DNA of 64,000 nt, from NCBI GenBank assembly GCA_041875495.1, contig CP112982.1:3472001-3536000 (forward strand). The letters run 5' to 3'. Shown piece by piece: positions 28,676 through 37,404 of this stretch (the stretch's first letter is position 1; the number at the start of each line of letters is the position of its first letter). Position numbers and translations under genes: made by a program. The DNA comes from Halomonas sp. CH40 (GTDB lineage: Bacteria; Pseudomonadota; Gammaproteobacteria; Pseudomonadales; Halomonadaceae). The notes under the pieces were generated by a model, which saw only the letters and a list, made by a program, of their open reading frames with translations, had not been told where the DNA came from and ran no database searches.

Positions 28676-29365
28676 TTAATAAGATGATGGATCAGACGTT
28701 GCCGCCTGCTGCACCTTTCTCACCAGTGCCGGCAGTTCCTGCATGTTGGCTATCACCTGACAGGCACCCGCCTGGCGAAGGCGCTGTGCCTGACCGGGCC
28801 TGACGTGACTGGCACCGATAAAGCCGATCACTGTCATTCCAGCGGCATGCGCCGCGGTAACCCCAGAGACACTGTCCTCCACCACTAGGCAACGTGTCGG
28901 TGAAACCCCAAGGGTGTCAGCGGCGAGCCGATAGAGCGCAGGGTCCGGCTTGGGGTGAGCAACCTGCTCAGCCGTGAAGACAGGGGCACTGCCCAGCCGG
29001 TTATCCAGCCCGGTTGTTGCCAGCGACGTCAGTACACGCTGTCGACGACTGTTGGAGACCACGGCCTTGGGCAGGTCGATGGCCGTAATCGCGTCCGCCA
29101 CGCCCGGCATGGGGTTAAGCTCCTCGGCCAGGCGGGCCTCGACGCTGGCATCCACTGTTTCAACGGCACCCACGGGCAAGCTGTAGGCACTTATCCCCTC
29201 CAGATGGCGCAGGATATCAGCGGTCGTCATCCCCAGGGCCTGACTGAGCACGGTATCGGCGTCCAGATCGGGCAGCCACTCACCAAGCAGCGTCACCAGC
29301 GATGCTTCAGCGATATGTTCACTGTCTACCAGTACACCGTCACAATCGAAGATCAGCATGTCCAT
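28676..29365 (-). CDS. HAD-IA family phosphatase
   Basis: Haloacid dehalogenase subfamily IA hydrolase of 229 residues. Motif I is FDCDGVLVDSE, motif II is in VVSNSRRQRV, and motif IV VVEDSVSGVTAAHAAGM. It resembles YieH/YfnB-like 6-phosphogluconate or sugar phosphatases. Such genes often accompany polyol ABC operons, where they may remove misphosphorylated sugars; that role is inferred. AGGAGG lies five bases before the ATG. Confidence 0.85.
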   Translation of the reverse strand: MDMLIFDCDGVLVDSEHIAEASLVTLLGEWLPDLDADTVLSQALGMTTADILRHLEGISAYSLPVGAVETVDASVEARLAEELNPMPGVADAITAIDLPKAVVSNSRRQRVLTSLATTGLDNRLGSAPVFTAEQVAHPKPDPALYRLAADTLGVSPTRCLVVEDSVSGVTAAHAAGMTVIGFIGASHVRPGQAQRLRQAGACQVIANMQELPALVRKVQQAATSDPSSY

Positions 29366-29376
29366 GGATGCCTCCT

Positions 29377-30525
29377 TTACGCGCTTTCGGTATCGTCGGT
29401 GGCAGCGCGATTATCCCGGCGCGTCAGGTTCGCCAGAGGATGCTGATGAAGACTTGGCAGTGTCAGGCCATCGCCATCAAACAGATGTGCCCGCTGCGGT
29501 TCGAAGCTGAAGCGTACCGTGTCGTGAACACGGTGCGCCACGTCACCGTCTGCCATGATGGTCATCATGATGTCGCCCATCTGCACATACAGCGAGGTCT
29601 GGCCGCCGAGCCGTTCCAGCACCTTGATCTCACCTTCCAGTAGCCCCTGGTCATCAAGCTGAAGATGCTCAGGGCGAATGCCCAGCTCCAGCTTGGCATT
29701 CGCCGCCAGGCCGCTGCCATCCGCAGGAACACTGCAGATTCTGCCACTGGGTAGTGTGATACTGACCCCTTCGGCATGCGCCTTTTCCAACCCGACATTC
29801 AGGAAGTTCATCTTCGGTGAGCCGATAAAGCCCGCCACAAAGCGGTTACGAGGGTGATGGTAGAGTTCCATTGGAGAGCCGAGCTGCTCCACCTCGCCAT
29901 CGTGCAGCACCACTATTTTGTCGGCCATGGTCATGGCTTCGATCTGATCATGGGTAACGTAGATCATGGTGGCGTCCAGTTCCTCATGAAGGCGCGCCAG
30001 CTCAATACGCATCTGGACACGCAGGGCGGCATCCAGATTGGAGAGCGGCTCATCAAACAGGAAGATACTGGGATTACGCACGATGGCCCGTCCAATGGCC
30101 ACACGCTGGCGCTGGCCACCGGAAAGCGCCTTTGGCTTGCGGTCCAGCAAGGGCTCAAGTTGCAGAATCTTTGCCGCCTCGAGCACTTTCTGACGACGCT
30201 CCTCTTTGGGTACCTTGGCCAGGCGCATACTGAAGCCCATGTTGTCCTCAACGGTCATATGGGGATAAAGCGCATAGCTCTGGAATACCATGGCCAGCCC
30301 TCGATCAGCAGGCCCTACATCGTTCATCCGTTCTCCGTCGATGAGAATATCGCCGGAAGTGGCGTTTTCCAGCCCCGCAATTATCCGCATCAGGGTGGAT
30401 TTGCCACAGCCGGAAGGACCAACGAAGACTACGAATTCGCGGTCATTGACCTCAAGGTCGACCCCCTTGATGACATCGGTCTCGCCAAAGGTCTTCTTGA
30501 TCTGCTTGAGTTGTAACGTTGACAT
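29377..30525 (-). CDS. Polyol ABC transporter ATPase (MalK/SmoK type)
   Basis: CUT1-family ATPase, 382 residues. Walker A GPSGCGKST, Q-loop VFQSYALYPH, signature LSGGQRQRVAIGRA, Walker B IFLFDEPLSNLD and switch H in VTHDQIEAMTMAD are present, followed by a C-terminal TOBE/regulatory domain (ELGIRPEHLQL). It powers the two permeases encoded upstream. Closest assignments are SmoK/MtlK of sorbitol/mannitol importers; other sugar ABC systems may share it. Confidence 0.92.
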   Translation of the reverse strand: MSTLQLKQIKKTFGETDVIKGVDLEVNDREFVVFVGPSGCGKSTLMRIIAGLENATSGDILIDGERMNDVGPADRGLAMVFQSYALYPHMTVEDNMGFSMRLAKVPKEERRQKVLEAAKILQLEPLLDRKPKALSGGQRQRVAIGRAIVRNPSIFLFDEPLSNLDAALRVQMRIELARLHEELDATMIYVTHDQIEAMTMADKIVVLHDGEVEQLGSPMELYHHPRNRFVAGFIGSPKMNFLNVGLEKAHAEGVSITLPSGRICSVPADGSGLAANAKLELGIRPEHLQLDDQGLLEGEIKVLERLGGQTSLYVQMGDIMMTIMADGDVAHRVHDTVRFSFEPQRAHLFDGDGLTLPSLHQHPLANLTRRDNRAATDDTESA

Positions 30526-30538
30526 CTGAGTACCCCTT

Positions 30539-31408
30539 TTACTTGACGGCGCCGAAGGTCAGGCCACGTACCATCTGTTTCTGGGTCATCCAGCCGAGAA
30601 TAAGGATGGGGGCAATGGCCATGGTCGAGGCTGCAGAGAGTTTGGCCCAGAACAGCCCTTCAGGGCTGGAGAAGGAGGCGATATAAGCGGTCAGCGGTGC
30701 GGCATTCGAGGAGGTGAGATTGAGGCTCCAGAACGCCTCGTTCCAGCTCAGGATCACCGCCAGCAGACCGGTTGATGCAATCCCTGGCAGGGTCAATGGC
30801 ATCAGCAGGTAGAGCACTTCCTGCAGGGTGCTGGCACCATCCATGCGCCCTGCTTCAAGAATATCCTTGGGCATATCCTTGAAGAAGGTATAAAGCATCC
30901 ACACCACAATCGGCAGATTCATCAGGGTATAAACGATGATCAGCCCGGTTCGGGTATCCAGAAGCCCCAGATCGCGGAAGATCAGGTAGATCGGCACTAG
31001 CACTCCCACCGGTGGCAGCATCTTGGTGGAGAGCATCCACAGCAGTGTGCCCTTGGTGCGTTTCGTGGGTAGGAAGGCCATCGAGTAGGCTGAAGGTATG
31101 GCGATCAACAGCGCCAGCAGGGTCGACCCGAAAGCAATTACCACGCTATTGAGGGCGAACCGGGCATAGCCCGAACGCGCCTGAACTGCCTGATAACTTT
31201 CCAGTGTCGGCGAGAAGATAAGGCTGGGATCAGCAATGGCGTCGGCCTCGGTCTTGAAGCCGGTCAGAACCATCCAGAAAATTGGAAAAAAGATCACACA
31301 GGCTACCGTCCAGCCAAGCACGGTCAGGACAAGCTTCCTGACCTGCGGTGAGGCCAACGGGGAAGAAGATGCTTTCGCCCCGGATAAAGGGGTTCTTGAA
31401 GACGTCAT
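30539..31408 (-). CDS. Polyol ABC transporter permease (SmoG/MtlG type)
   Basis: CUT1-family inner-membrane permease of 289 residues with about six membrane segments; the EAA loop is EAGRMDGASTLQEVLYLLMP. It ends with the typical QKQMVRGLTFGAVK tail of MalG-type subunits. The start follows AGGAG. It pairs with the permease encoded just upstream. Confidence 0.92.
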   Translation of the reverse strand: MTSSRTPLSGAKASSSPLASPQVRKLVLTVLGWTVACVIFFPIFWMVLTGFKTEADAIADPSLIFSPTLESYQAVQARSGYARFALNSVVIAFGSTLLALLIAIPSAYSMAFLPTKRTKGTLLWMLSTKMLPPVGVLVPIYLIFRDLGLLDTRTGLIIVYTLMNLPIVVWMLYTFFKDMPKDILEAGRMDGASTLQEVLYLLMPLTLPGIASTGLLAVILSWNEAFWSLNLTSSNAAPLTAYIASFSSPEGLFWAKLSAASTMAIAPILILGWMTQKQMVRGLTFGAVK

Positions 31409-31425
31409 GAGCAGCTCCTGTTACC

Positions 31426-32316
31426 TTAGTCTTCCAGGTTCCTGGCCACCATACGGACCAGAAAGATGGCAACAATGTTAGCGAGAATGATCGCGACCAC
31501 CCCGCCTGCGGAGGCCATGCCGACATCGAAATTCAGCAGAGCCTGTATGTAGATCAGATAGGCCAAGTTCGTGGTGGCGAGCCCTGGGCCGCCCGAAGTG
31601 GTCACAAATATCTCGGCGAAGATGGTCAACAGGAAGATCATCTCGATCATGATCACCACACTGATCGCCCGCTTGAGGTGCGGCAGGGTAATAAAGAAGA
31701 AAATAGCGACCGGGCCAGCGCCATCCATACGCGCAGCCTCCACCTGATCATCGTCCAGCGACTGCATAGCGGTGAGTAGGATCAGCAGGGCAAAGGGCAG
31801 CCACTGCCAGGCCACGATGATGATGATTGAGGTCAGCGGCAACGAGGAGAACCAGTCAACGGCTGGCAGCCCAAAGGTCTCAGCGACCCAGGAAAGCACC
31901 CCGTTGGAGGGGTGCATCATCATATTCTTCCATACTAGGGCGCTGACCGTGGGCATAACAAAGAACGGCGAGATTGCCAGTACGCGGGCAATGCCTCTGC
32001 CAGCAAAGTCCTGCTGGAAGAGAACGGCCAACAGGGTGCCGCCCACCACAGTGATCACCAACACCCAGCCCACCAGCAGCAAGGTCGTACCCATGGCTGA
32101 CCAGAGCGCGGGGTCAGTGAACAGGTACTCATAGTTTTCCAGTCCGGCAAAACCGGTCATACCGGGCATTAGAAGGTTATAACGCTGCAAGGAAAACCAC
32201 AGGGTCATACCCAGCGGCACCAGCATCCATACCAATAACAGGGTGACGGCCGGTGCCTGCAGCGACAGGGTTCTCAGACCCCCGACCGTGCGTCCGGAAG
32301 CTCTTGTCTTGTTCAT
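31426..32316 (-). CDS. Polyol ABC transporter permease (SmoF/MtlF type)
   Basis: CUT1-family permease, about 296 residues and six membrane segments; the EAA loop is EAARMDGAGPVAIFFFITLP. I start at MNKTRASGRT (32316). The open frame continues 66 bases further 5' but there it would run through the strong hairpin at 32349-32374, which argues for the later start. It forms a heterodimer with the MalG-type subunit. Confidence 0.9.
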   Translation of the reverse strand: MNKTRASGRTVGGLRTLSLQAPAVTLLLVWMLVPLGMTLWFSLQRYNLLMPGMTGFAGLENYEYLFTDPALWSAMGTTLLLVGWVLVITVVGGTLLAVLFQQDFAGRGIARVLAISPFFVMPTVSALVWKNMMMHPSNGVLSWVAETFGLPAVDWFSSLPLTSIIIIVAWQWLPFALLILLTAMQSLDDDQVEAARMDGAGPVAIFFFITLPHLKRAISVVIMIEMIFLLTIFAEIFVTTSGGPGLATTNLAYLIYIQALLNFDVGMASAGGVVAIILANIVAIFLVRMVARNLED

Positions 32317-32348
32317 GGAATTACCCGTAAAACCAGGTAGGAAAGGAA

Positions 32349-32374
32349 CCCCGGCCAGCGTGATCCGGCCGGGG
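32349..32374 (-). terminator. Intercistronic hairpin after the polyol binding-protein gene
   Basis: CCCCGGCC pairs with GGCCGGGG across a ten-base loop, 15 bases after the SBP stop. No clean T-tract follows, so it is more likely a 3'-end protector or attenuator that raises binding protein over permeases. Confidence 0.7.
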
Positions 32375-32388
32375 ATGGGCATTCAGTG

Positions 32389-33708
32389 TCAGTCCAGGTA
32401 GCCGGCGCGCTTCATGGTGCGCTCAGTCGCCTGCTGGGCAGACTGCAGCGCCTGTTCGACACTGGCATCCCCGGTCAATGCCGAGGCAATGGTCTGGCCT
32501 ACCTGGGTCCCGATGGCCTGGAACTCGGGAATACCGACGAACTGCACTCCGATATAGGGGGATGGTTTCAGCGTTGAGTCCGTCGGGTCGGCACCTTGCA
32601 TCGCTTCAAGGACAAAGTCAGCAAAAGGTGCTGCTTCAATATAGCGCTCATCCTCGTAGGTGGACGTACGGGTTCCCGGTGGAACACTAGTCCACCCTTC
32701 CGTCTCGCCTACCAGCTCGATGTATTCCTTGGAAGTGGCCCACTCAACAAAGGTTCTGGCCGCTTCCTGCTTCTCAGAAGATGCCGGGATAGCTAGCGCC
32801 CAGGACCACAACCAGTGTGAGCCTTTCGGCGTTTCAGCCACCGGAGCCTGAGAGAAACCAAGCTGGTCGGCAACGCTGGATTCATCCGGATTGAAAATAC
32901 GTCCCGCAGCCGAGGTGGCGTCTACCCACATGGCACACTTGCCGCTGGAGAACAGCGCCTGGTTTTCATTGAAGCCGTTGGAACTAGCGCCGGGCGGGCC
33001 ATAGTTGCCCAGCAGGTCAACATAGAAGGAGATGGCTTCCTGCCACTCGGGTGAATCCAGCTCCGGATTCCAGTCCTCATCGAACCACCGGCCACCAAAG
33101 GTGTTGACCAGGGTTGATACAAAGGCCATGTTCTCGCCCCAGCCCGGCTTGCCGCGCAGGCAGATTCCGAAGGTTTCGTTATCGGGGTCGTGGATCTCGG
33201 CAGCCCAGTCGCGAACCTCTTCCCAGCTTGGCTGTTCGGGCATATCAATGCCGTGCTCATCAAACAGGTCAGTCCGGTAATAGAGCATTGAACTCTCACC
33301 GTAGAAAGGTAGCGCGTGCAAGGTACAGTCATGAGACAGGCCATTGCGCACGGACTTCAACAGATCTTCCTCGTCATAGCCCTCAGGAAGGTTATCGAAA
33401 GCTGCCAACCAACCGCGCTCAGCCCAGATCGGAACCTCGTAAGTGCCGATGGTCATGACGTCAAACTGACCACCCTCAGTGGCGATATCCGTCGTCAGAC
33501 GCTGGCGCAGGACGTTCTCTTCCAATACCACCCAATCCAGTTTTATATCGGGATTGGCCTGCTCGAACTGATCAGTCAAGCTCTGCATGATGACCATGTC
33601 GTTGTTGTTGACCGTGGCAACGGTGATCTCCGTCTGCGCCTGAGCCTGACTGGCAGAGGCAATTGCGGCAGCCAGCGTGGCCATGGGTAAGGATCGTGTG
33701 AGCTTCAT
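32389..33708 (-). CDS. Polyol ABC transporter substrate-binding protein (SmoE/MtlE type)
   Basis: Periplasmic SBP family 1 protein of 439 residues. Residues 1-24 form a signal peptide ending SQAQA. The mature part begins TEITVATVNNNDMVIM and shows RQRLTTDIATEGGQFDVMTIG, typical of mannitol/sorbitol binding proteins. First gene of the operon, after AGGAG and a repeat-rich control region. Specificity for mannitol, sorbitol or arabinitol follows from the downstream enzymes. Confidence 0.92.
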   Translation of the reverse strand: MKLTRSLPMATLAAAIASASQAQAQTEITVATVNNNDMVIMQSLTDQFEQANPDIKLDWVVLEENVLRQRLTTDIATEGGQFDVMTIGTYEVPIWAERGWLAAFDNLPEGYDEEDLLKSVRNGLSHDCTLHALPFYGESSMLYYRTDLFDEHGIDMPEQPSWEEVRDWAAEIHDPDNETFGICLRGKPGWGENMAFVSTLVNTFGGRWFDEDWNPELDSPEWQEAISFYVDLLGNYGPPGASSNGFNENQALFSSGKCAMWVDATSAAGRIFNPDESSVADQLGFSQAPVAETPKGSHWLWSWALAIPASSEKQEAARTFVEWATSKEYIELVGETEGWTSVPPGTRTSTYEDERYIEAAPFADFVLEAMQGADPTDSTLKPSPYIGVQFVGIPEFQAIGTQVGQTIASALTGDASVEQALQSAQQATERTMKRAGYLD

Positions 33709-33761
33709 GAACGGACTCCTGTCTATTAGCTATTGTTGTGATTGTGATGTGGTTGGTCCAT

Positions 33762-33797
33762 TTTGATCAAATTGATCAGCTGTCAATCAAATGATCG
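33762..33797. promoter_or_regulatory. Operator/promoter region of the polyol operon
   Basis: A cluster of TGATCA-like dyads: perfect TTTGATCAAA (33762-33771), then TTGATCA (33772-33778) and TTGAT/ATCAA arms around CAGCTGTCA. A leftward -35 TTGACA lies at 33781-33786 inside the cluster; its -10 partner is weak, as expected for a regulated promoter. Likely target of the SorC-family regulator. Confidence 0.55.
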
Positions 33798-33852
33798 AAC
33801 ACAAACCCAAAAAAAGCAAAGCCAGTGTTCCTAGACTTTGGTTGCATGCCCG

Positions 33853-33887
33853 GGTGAGAGGTGAGAGGTGAGAGGTGAGAGGTGAGG
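33853..33887 (+). repeat. Heptamer tandem repeat (GGTGAGA)n
   Basis: Four full and one partial copy of GGTGAGA lie between the regulator's stop and the operon promoter. No coding role. A related heptamer array (GCCTCAC)n, complement GTGAGGC, occurs at 54431-54458. Confidence 0.85.
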
Positions 33888-33917
33888 AGAGTATGAAAAA
33901 AATTATGAAAAGCAGGA

Positions 33918-34874
33918 TTAATCCACCGCGCGCTCAATGATGTAGCGTGCGGCCACCTCATCGGTCACCAGGCCCTTGATCCAGCCGCCACGCAAGGCTG
34001 CCAGGATGGCAGGGGCTTTTTCAAGCCCGGCGCTAAGCGCGACAAGCGACTGCTGAACCAGGTTACTCAGGGGTTGACTGGTTACCCGTTGGGTGACCGT
34101 GCAATCAATGACCTGACCGCTGGCGTTCAAGGGCCAACCGAGCAACTCCCCTACCGCGTCCAGCGCAATCAGCTCCTCCAGCTCTCTTTCACTGATGAAA
34201 TGATCCTGAAATAGTGTTGCCTGACGATCAATCTTGCCAATCCCGATAAATCCCGCTTCGGCTTCACGGGCCACCTCGAAAATCGCCTGAAAAAGGCGTT
34301 GCTCCTGCATTGATGTCTTTTCTTCAACCGAGCTCGCCACCACGGGCGCTGGCAGCAAAAAGCGCTCCCCGCCCGTCTTGTCGGCCAGCACCATAACGCC
34401 ATCATAGCGGTTGGACGAACCATCTCGGGCCACGTTCCCCACCAGGGAAACAAACCGGTGTTGCGGGCGTTCAACCCGGCTAAGCGCCTCCACGGTCGCC
34501 CGCACCGCTCGCCCGGTGCCCAACGCCAGAGTCAACGGCTTCTGGCGTTCCACCAGGCGGGCAATGCGCTCGGCACCGGCCACCGCCAAGTAATGGGCTG
34601 CACCGTCCGGAACCTCTGACTCGGCGGGCACCACATCGCAGAAATCAAGGTCAAAATACTCGCGAATCGCGTCGCCCATGGCCATATAGGCGGCGATCGG
34701 GTGGTCAATATGCACCTTGACCAGCCCTTCCTGACGCGCCAGCGCCAACAGACGTTGCACCCCTGGCCTGGATACGCCCAGTTGCTGGGCGATCTCATCC
34801 TGAGTGATGCCGCCTATATAGGACATCCAGGCTGCTCGGGCTGCCTGATCCAGCTTGACTTCGAACTTGTCCAC
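33918..34874 (-). CDS. SorC/DeoR-type sugar-binding transcriptional regulator
   Basis: A 318-residue SorC-family regulator. The N-terminal HTH is at about residues 15-45 (GGITQDEIAQQLGVSRPGVQ), followed by the sugar-phosphate-isomerase-like effector domain (LALGTGRAVRATVEAL, FVSLVGNVA, GFIGIGKIDR). The start codon is GTG, after AGGTGAG. It lies just upstream of the polyol operon on the same strand and is the likely regulator; in pseudomonads the mtl operon uses an AraC-type MtlR instead. The inducer may be a phosphorylated sugar. Confidence 0.88.
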   Translation of the reverse strand: MDKFEVKLDQAARAAWMSYIGGITQDEIAQQLGVSRPGVQRLLALARQEGLVKVHIDHPIAAYMAMGDAIREYFDLDFCDVVPAESEVPDGAAHYLAVAGAERIARLVERQKPLTLALGTGRAVRATVEALSRVERPQHRFVSLVGNVARDGSSNRYDGVMVLADKTGGERFLLPAPVVASSVEEKTSMQEQRLFQAIFEVAREAEAGFIGIGKIDRQATLFQDHFISERELEELIALDAVGELLGWPLNASGQVIDCTVTQRVTSQPLSNLVQQSLVALSAGLEKAPAILAALRGGWIKGLVTDEVAARYIIERAVD

Positions 34875-35042
34875 GCACTCACCTGTTCAGCGTTACCCTG
34901 CCATTACCTGTCTTTGCTATTTCTTGCTTATGCTGTTTATAACCTATTCTTTTAATGATCTATGCTGTTACTGGCCCTAGCCGCCTTGCGTGCACTCCAA
35001 TGGGCAGATATCACCCGGTCGGCACGGTACCCCAAAAAGAGG

Positions 35043-35432
35043 TTAAATAACTTTCCGCCCCCCGGCAAGCGCCACCACGCCCAGCGTTAACCAGCCGCTG
35101 ATCAGGAACACACCACCAATCGGCGTGACGATACCAAGGCTCAACCCCGCCAGTGCCATCAGGTACAGCGAGCCGGAGAAACACAGCATGCCTAGCGCCC
35201 ACAGCGCCATCACCCAGCGCTGGCCGGCCATCGGCTGCACATGGCGCCATACCAGCACGACCATGATGGCCAGGGTGTGCCAGGCTTGGTAGCGCACCCC
35301 GGTTTCCACGGCGCTGACCAGCTCAGCGCTGACCCTGGCACTCAGGCCGTGAGCGGCGTAGGCGCCGAGTACGACCATCAACGCGCCTGAAAGCGCCACA
35401 CCGCACCAGGCCCAGCGATTGATTGGCTGCAT
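35043..35432 (-). CDS. DUF423 family membrane protein (YgdD-like)
   Basis: A 129-residue inner-membrane protein with four hydrophobic segments, matching DUF423/YgdD: GALMVVLGAYAAHGL, TGVRYQAWHTLAIMVV and PIGGVFLISGWL. Function unknown. I start at MQPINRWA, with AGGAG eight bases upstream; the frame extends 69 bases further 5' without support. It is divergent from thiS. Confidence 0.85.
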   Translation of the reverse strand: MQPINRWAWCGVALSGALMVVLGAYAAHGLSARVSAELVSAVETGVRYQAWHTLAIMVVLVWRHVQPMAGQRWVMALWALGMLCFSGSLYLMALAGLSLGIVTPIGGVFLISGWLTLGVVALAGGRKVI

Positions 35433-35571
35433 ACTGCGTTCTCCTGTTGTCTGATGTGAGGGGTTGGCGGTTTTATACCCGCTTTTAAGGCTGCCTGACA
35501 TCGGCTAAACCGTTACAATAAACCCTTTTAGGCTTTCCCTTGATACTCACTAGCTGGCAAGCAGGCTCTCC

Positions 35572-35781
35572 ATGACAATGATCCATATCCGCCTGAATGG
35601 CGACCCTCATCCTCTGGAAGCAGGCACGCACCTTGACCAATTGATTGAACAGCTTGGCCTGACAGGGCGACGCATTGCCGTCGAAATCAACGAAGAAATC
35701 GTCCCTAAAAGCCAGCATGCCCAGACGCCATTGGCCGAGGGCGATCAGGTGGAGATTGTTCACGCCATCGGTGGCGGTTAG
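35572..35781 (+). CDS. thiS: Sulfur carrier protein ThiS
   Basis: A 69-residue ubiquitin-like sulfur carrier for thiamine thiazole synthesis. The C-terminus ends in Gly-Gly (HAIGGG), where the thiocarboxylate forms, and the fold motif [14 protein letters not shown] is present. It is translated 34 bases ahead of thiG, its partner. No TPP riboswitch can be seen in the 70-base upstream gap. Confidence 0.92.
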   Translation: MTMIHIRLNGDPHPLEAGTHLDQLIEQLGLTGRRIAVEINEEIVPKSQHAQTPLAEGDQVEIVHAIGGG

Positions 35782-35815
35782 CCGCCTTACGTTTTTGCTT
35801 TCACAAGGAACCGCT

Positions 35816-36610
35816 ATGACGCCATTGACTGACACTCCCTTGACCGTTGCCGGGCGCGAATTCAGCTCCCGCCTGCTGGTGGGCACCGGCAAATACAAGG
35901 ATTTTGACGAAACCGGCGCCGCCATTGCCGAAAGCGGCGCGGACGTGGTGACCTTTGCCGTGCGCCGCACCAACTTGGGTCAGGACGCAGAGGCGCCCAA
36001 CCTGCTGGATGCCGTGTCACCCCAGCACTACACCCTGTTGCCCAACACTGCCGGCTGCTATACCGCCAAGGATGCCGTGCGCACCTGCCGCCTGGCGCGC
36101 GAGCTGCTGGATGGCCATAACCTGGTCAAGCTTGAGGTGCTGGGTGACGATCATACGCTCTACCCTAATGTGGTTGAGACACTGAAAGCCGCAGAGACAC
36201 TTTTAGCCGATGGTTTTGATGTCATGGTGTACACCAGCGATGACCCTATTGTGGCACGCGAGCTGGAGGCCATGGGTTGCTGCGCCATCATGCCGCTGGG
36301 CTCGCTGATTGGCTCGGGCCATGGCATCCAGAACCCCCATAACGTGCGCCTGATTGTCGAGCAAAGCAGCGTCCCCGTCCTGGTGGATGCCGGTATCGGC
36401 ACGGCGTCGGATGCGGCCATGGCCATGGAGCTTGGCTGCGATGGCGTGCTGCTGAATACCGCCATTGCTCATGCCCGTGATCCTTTACGCATGGCTCGCG
36501 CCATGAAGCTGGCCGTTGAGGCAGGCCGCGATGCCTTTTTGGCAGGGCGTATGCCACGTCGCCAAAGCGCCGACCCTTCTTCCCCCTTTGCTGGGCGTAT
36601 CAATAGCTGA
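35816..36610 (+). CDS. thiG: Thiazole synthase ThiG
   Basis: Forms the thiazole phosphate of thiamine from deoxyxylulose 5-P, dehydroglycine and ThiS thiocarboxylate. 264 residues, TIM barrel. [10 protein letters not shown], the Schiff-base lysine K105 in [11 protein letters not shown], and [15 protein letters not shown] are intact. I start at MTPLTDTP, behind AAGGAACCGCT; the frame is open 5' through thiS in another phase. thiD lies 18 kb away, and no thiC, thiE or thiO is in this window. Confidence 0.95.
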   Translation: MTPLTDTPLTVAGREFSSRLLVGTGKYKDFDETGAAIAESGADVVTFAVRRTNLGQDAEAPNLLDAVSPQHYTLLPNTAGCYTAKDAVRTCRLARELLDGHNLVKLEVLGDDHTLYPNVVETLKAAETLLADGFDVMVYTSDDPIVARELEAMGCCAIMPLGSLIGSGHGIQNPHNVRLIVEQSSVPVLVDAGIGTASDAAMAMELGCDGVLLNTAIAHARDPLRMARAMKLAVEAGRDAFLAGRMPRRQSADPSSPFAGRINS

Positions 36611-36632
36611 ACGCTTGACTCAAGAGACACTG

Positions 36633-37376
36633 ATGACTGACTCCCAACACTCCGCTGATACCACCACAGGCCCGGAAGACGCTGATGCGCCGCTGCACCG
36701 TCGTGGCATCAAAAGCTATGTGATTCGCGCTGGCCGCATGACACCGGCTCAGACCCGTGGTCTCGAGGTTGTCTGGCCGCGCCTGGGGCTGACGATTGCT
36801 GATGGACGCCAGGATCTGGATGCCCTGTTCGGGCGCCAGGCCCCCAGGGTGGTCGAAATTGGCTTTGGCATGGGCAATTCGCTGATCGAGCAGGTCGAAC
36901 GCCATCCTGACACCGATTTTATTGGCATAGAAGTCCACGCGCCCGGGGTGGGTAAACTGCTGGATGAAGCTGATAAACGCGGGCTGACCAACCTGCGCGT
37001 TTATCGGGAAGATGCCCTGGCGGTGCTGGAGCAGTGTATTCCCGAGGCCAGCCTGACCACGGTGCAACTGTTCTTCCCCGACCCCTGGCCGAAGAAAAAG
37101 CACCACAAACGGCGGATTGTGCAACCTGCCTTTGTTGAGCTGATTCGCACCCGCCTAAAGCCCGGCGGCACCTTCCATATGGCCACCGACTGGGAAGCCT
37201 ACGCCGAATGGATGGCTGAGGTGATGCAGGCCGCTCCCGGCTATGCCAATACCGCCAGCCAGGAGACCGCGCCTTATGTGCCGCGCCCAACGTTTCGCCC
37301 GCTCACCAAGTTTGAAGCCCGCGGTGAAAAGCTCGGCCACGGCGTCTGGGATCTGATTTACCGCCGGGAAGATTAA
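36633..37376 (+). CDS. trmB: tRNA (guanine-N7-)-methyltransferase
   Basis: SAM-dependent enzyme that methylates G46 of tRNA. 247 residues with the TrmB motifs [51 protein letters not shown] and [14 protein letters not shown]. The first ~30 residues are acidic and variable. The start is MTDSQHSA, 22 bases after the thiG stop, so thiS-thiG-trmB probably form one transcript, as in many gammaproteobacteria. Confidence 0.94.
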   Translation: MTDSQHSADTTTGPEDADAPLHRRGIKSYVIRAGRMTPAQTRGLEVVWPRLGLTIADGRQDLDALFGRQAPRVVEIGFGMGNSLIEQVERHPDTDFIGIEVHAPGVGKLLDEADKRGLTNLRVYREDALAVLEQCIPEASLTTVQLFFPDPWPKKKHHKRRIVQPAFVELIRTRLKPGGTFHMATDWEAYAEWMAEVMQAAPGYANTASQETAPYVPRPTFRPLTKFEARGEKLGHGVWDLIYRRED

Positions 37377-37404
37377 ACCTGCTGAAACTGGCCAACCTTC
37401 AGCA

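Noticed and set aside
32317-32382. N-terminal extension of the SmoF-type permease
   Set aside because: It would translate through the strong hairpin at 32349-32374 and has no family similarity.
33853-33887. CRISPR-like array
   Set aside because: Units are 7 bp with no spacers. The same holds for the arrays at 52780, 54309, 54431 and 45070.
35502-35571. TPP riboswitch before thiS
   Set aside because: The gap is only 70 bases and lacks the conserved thi-box motifs.
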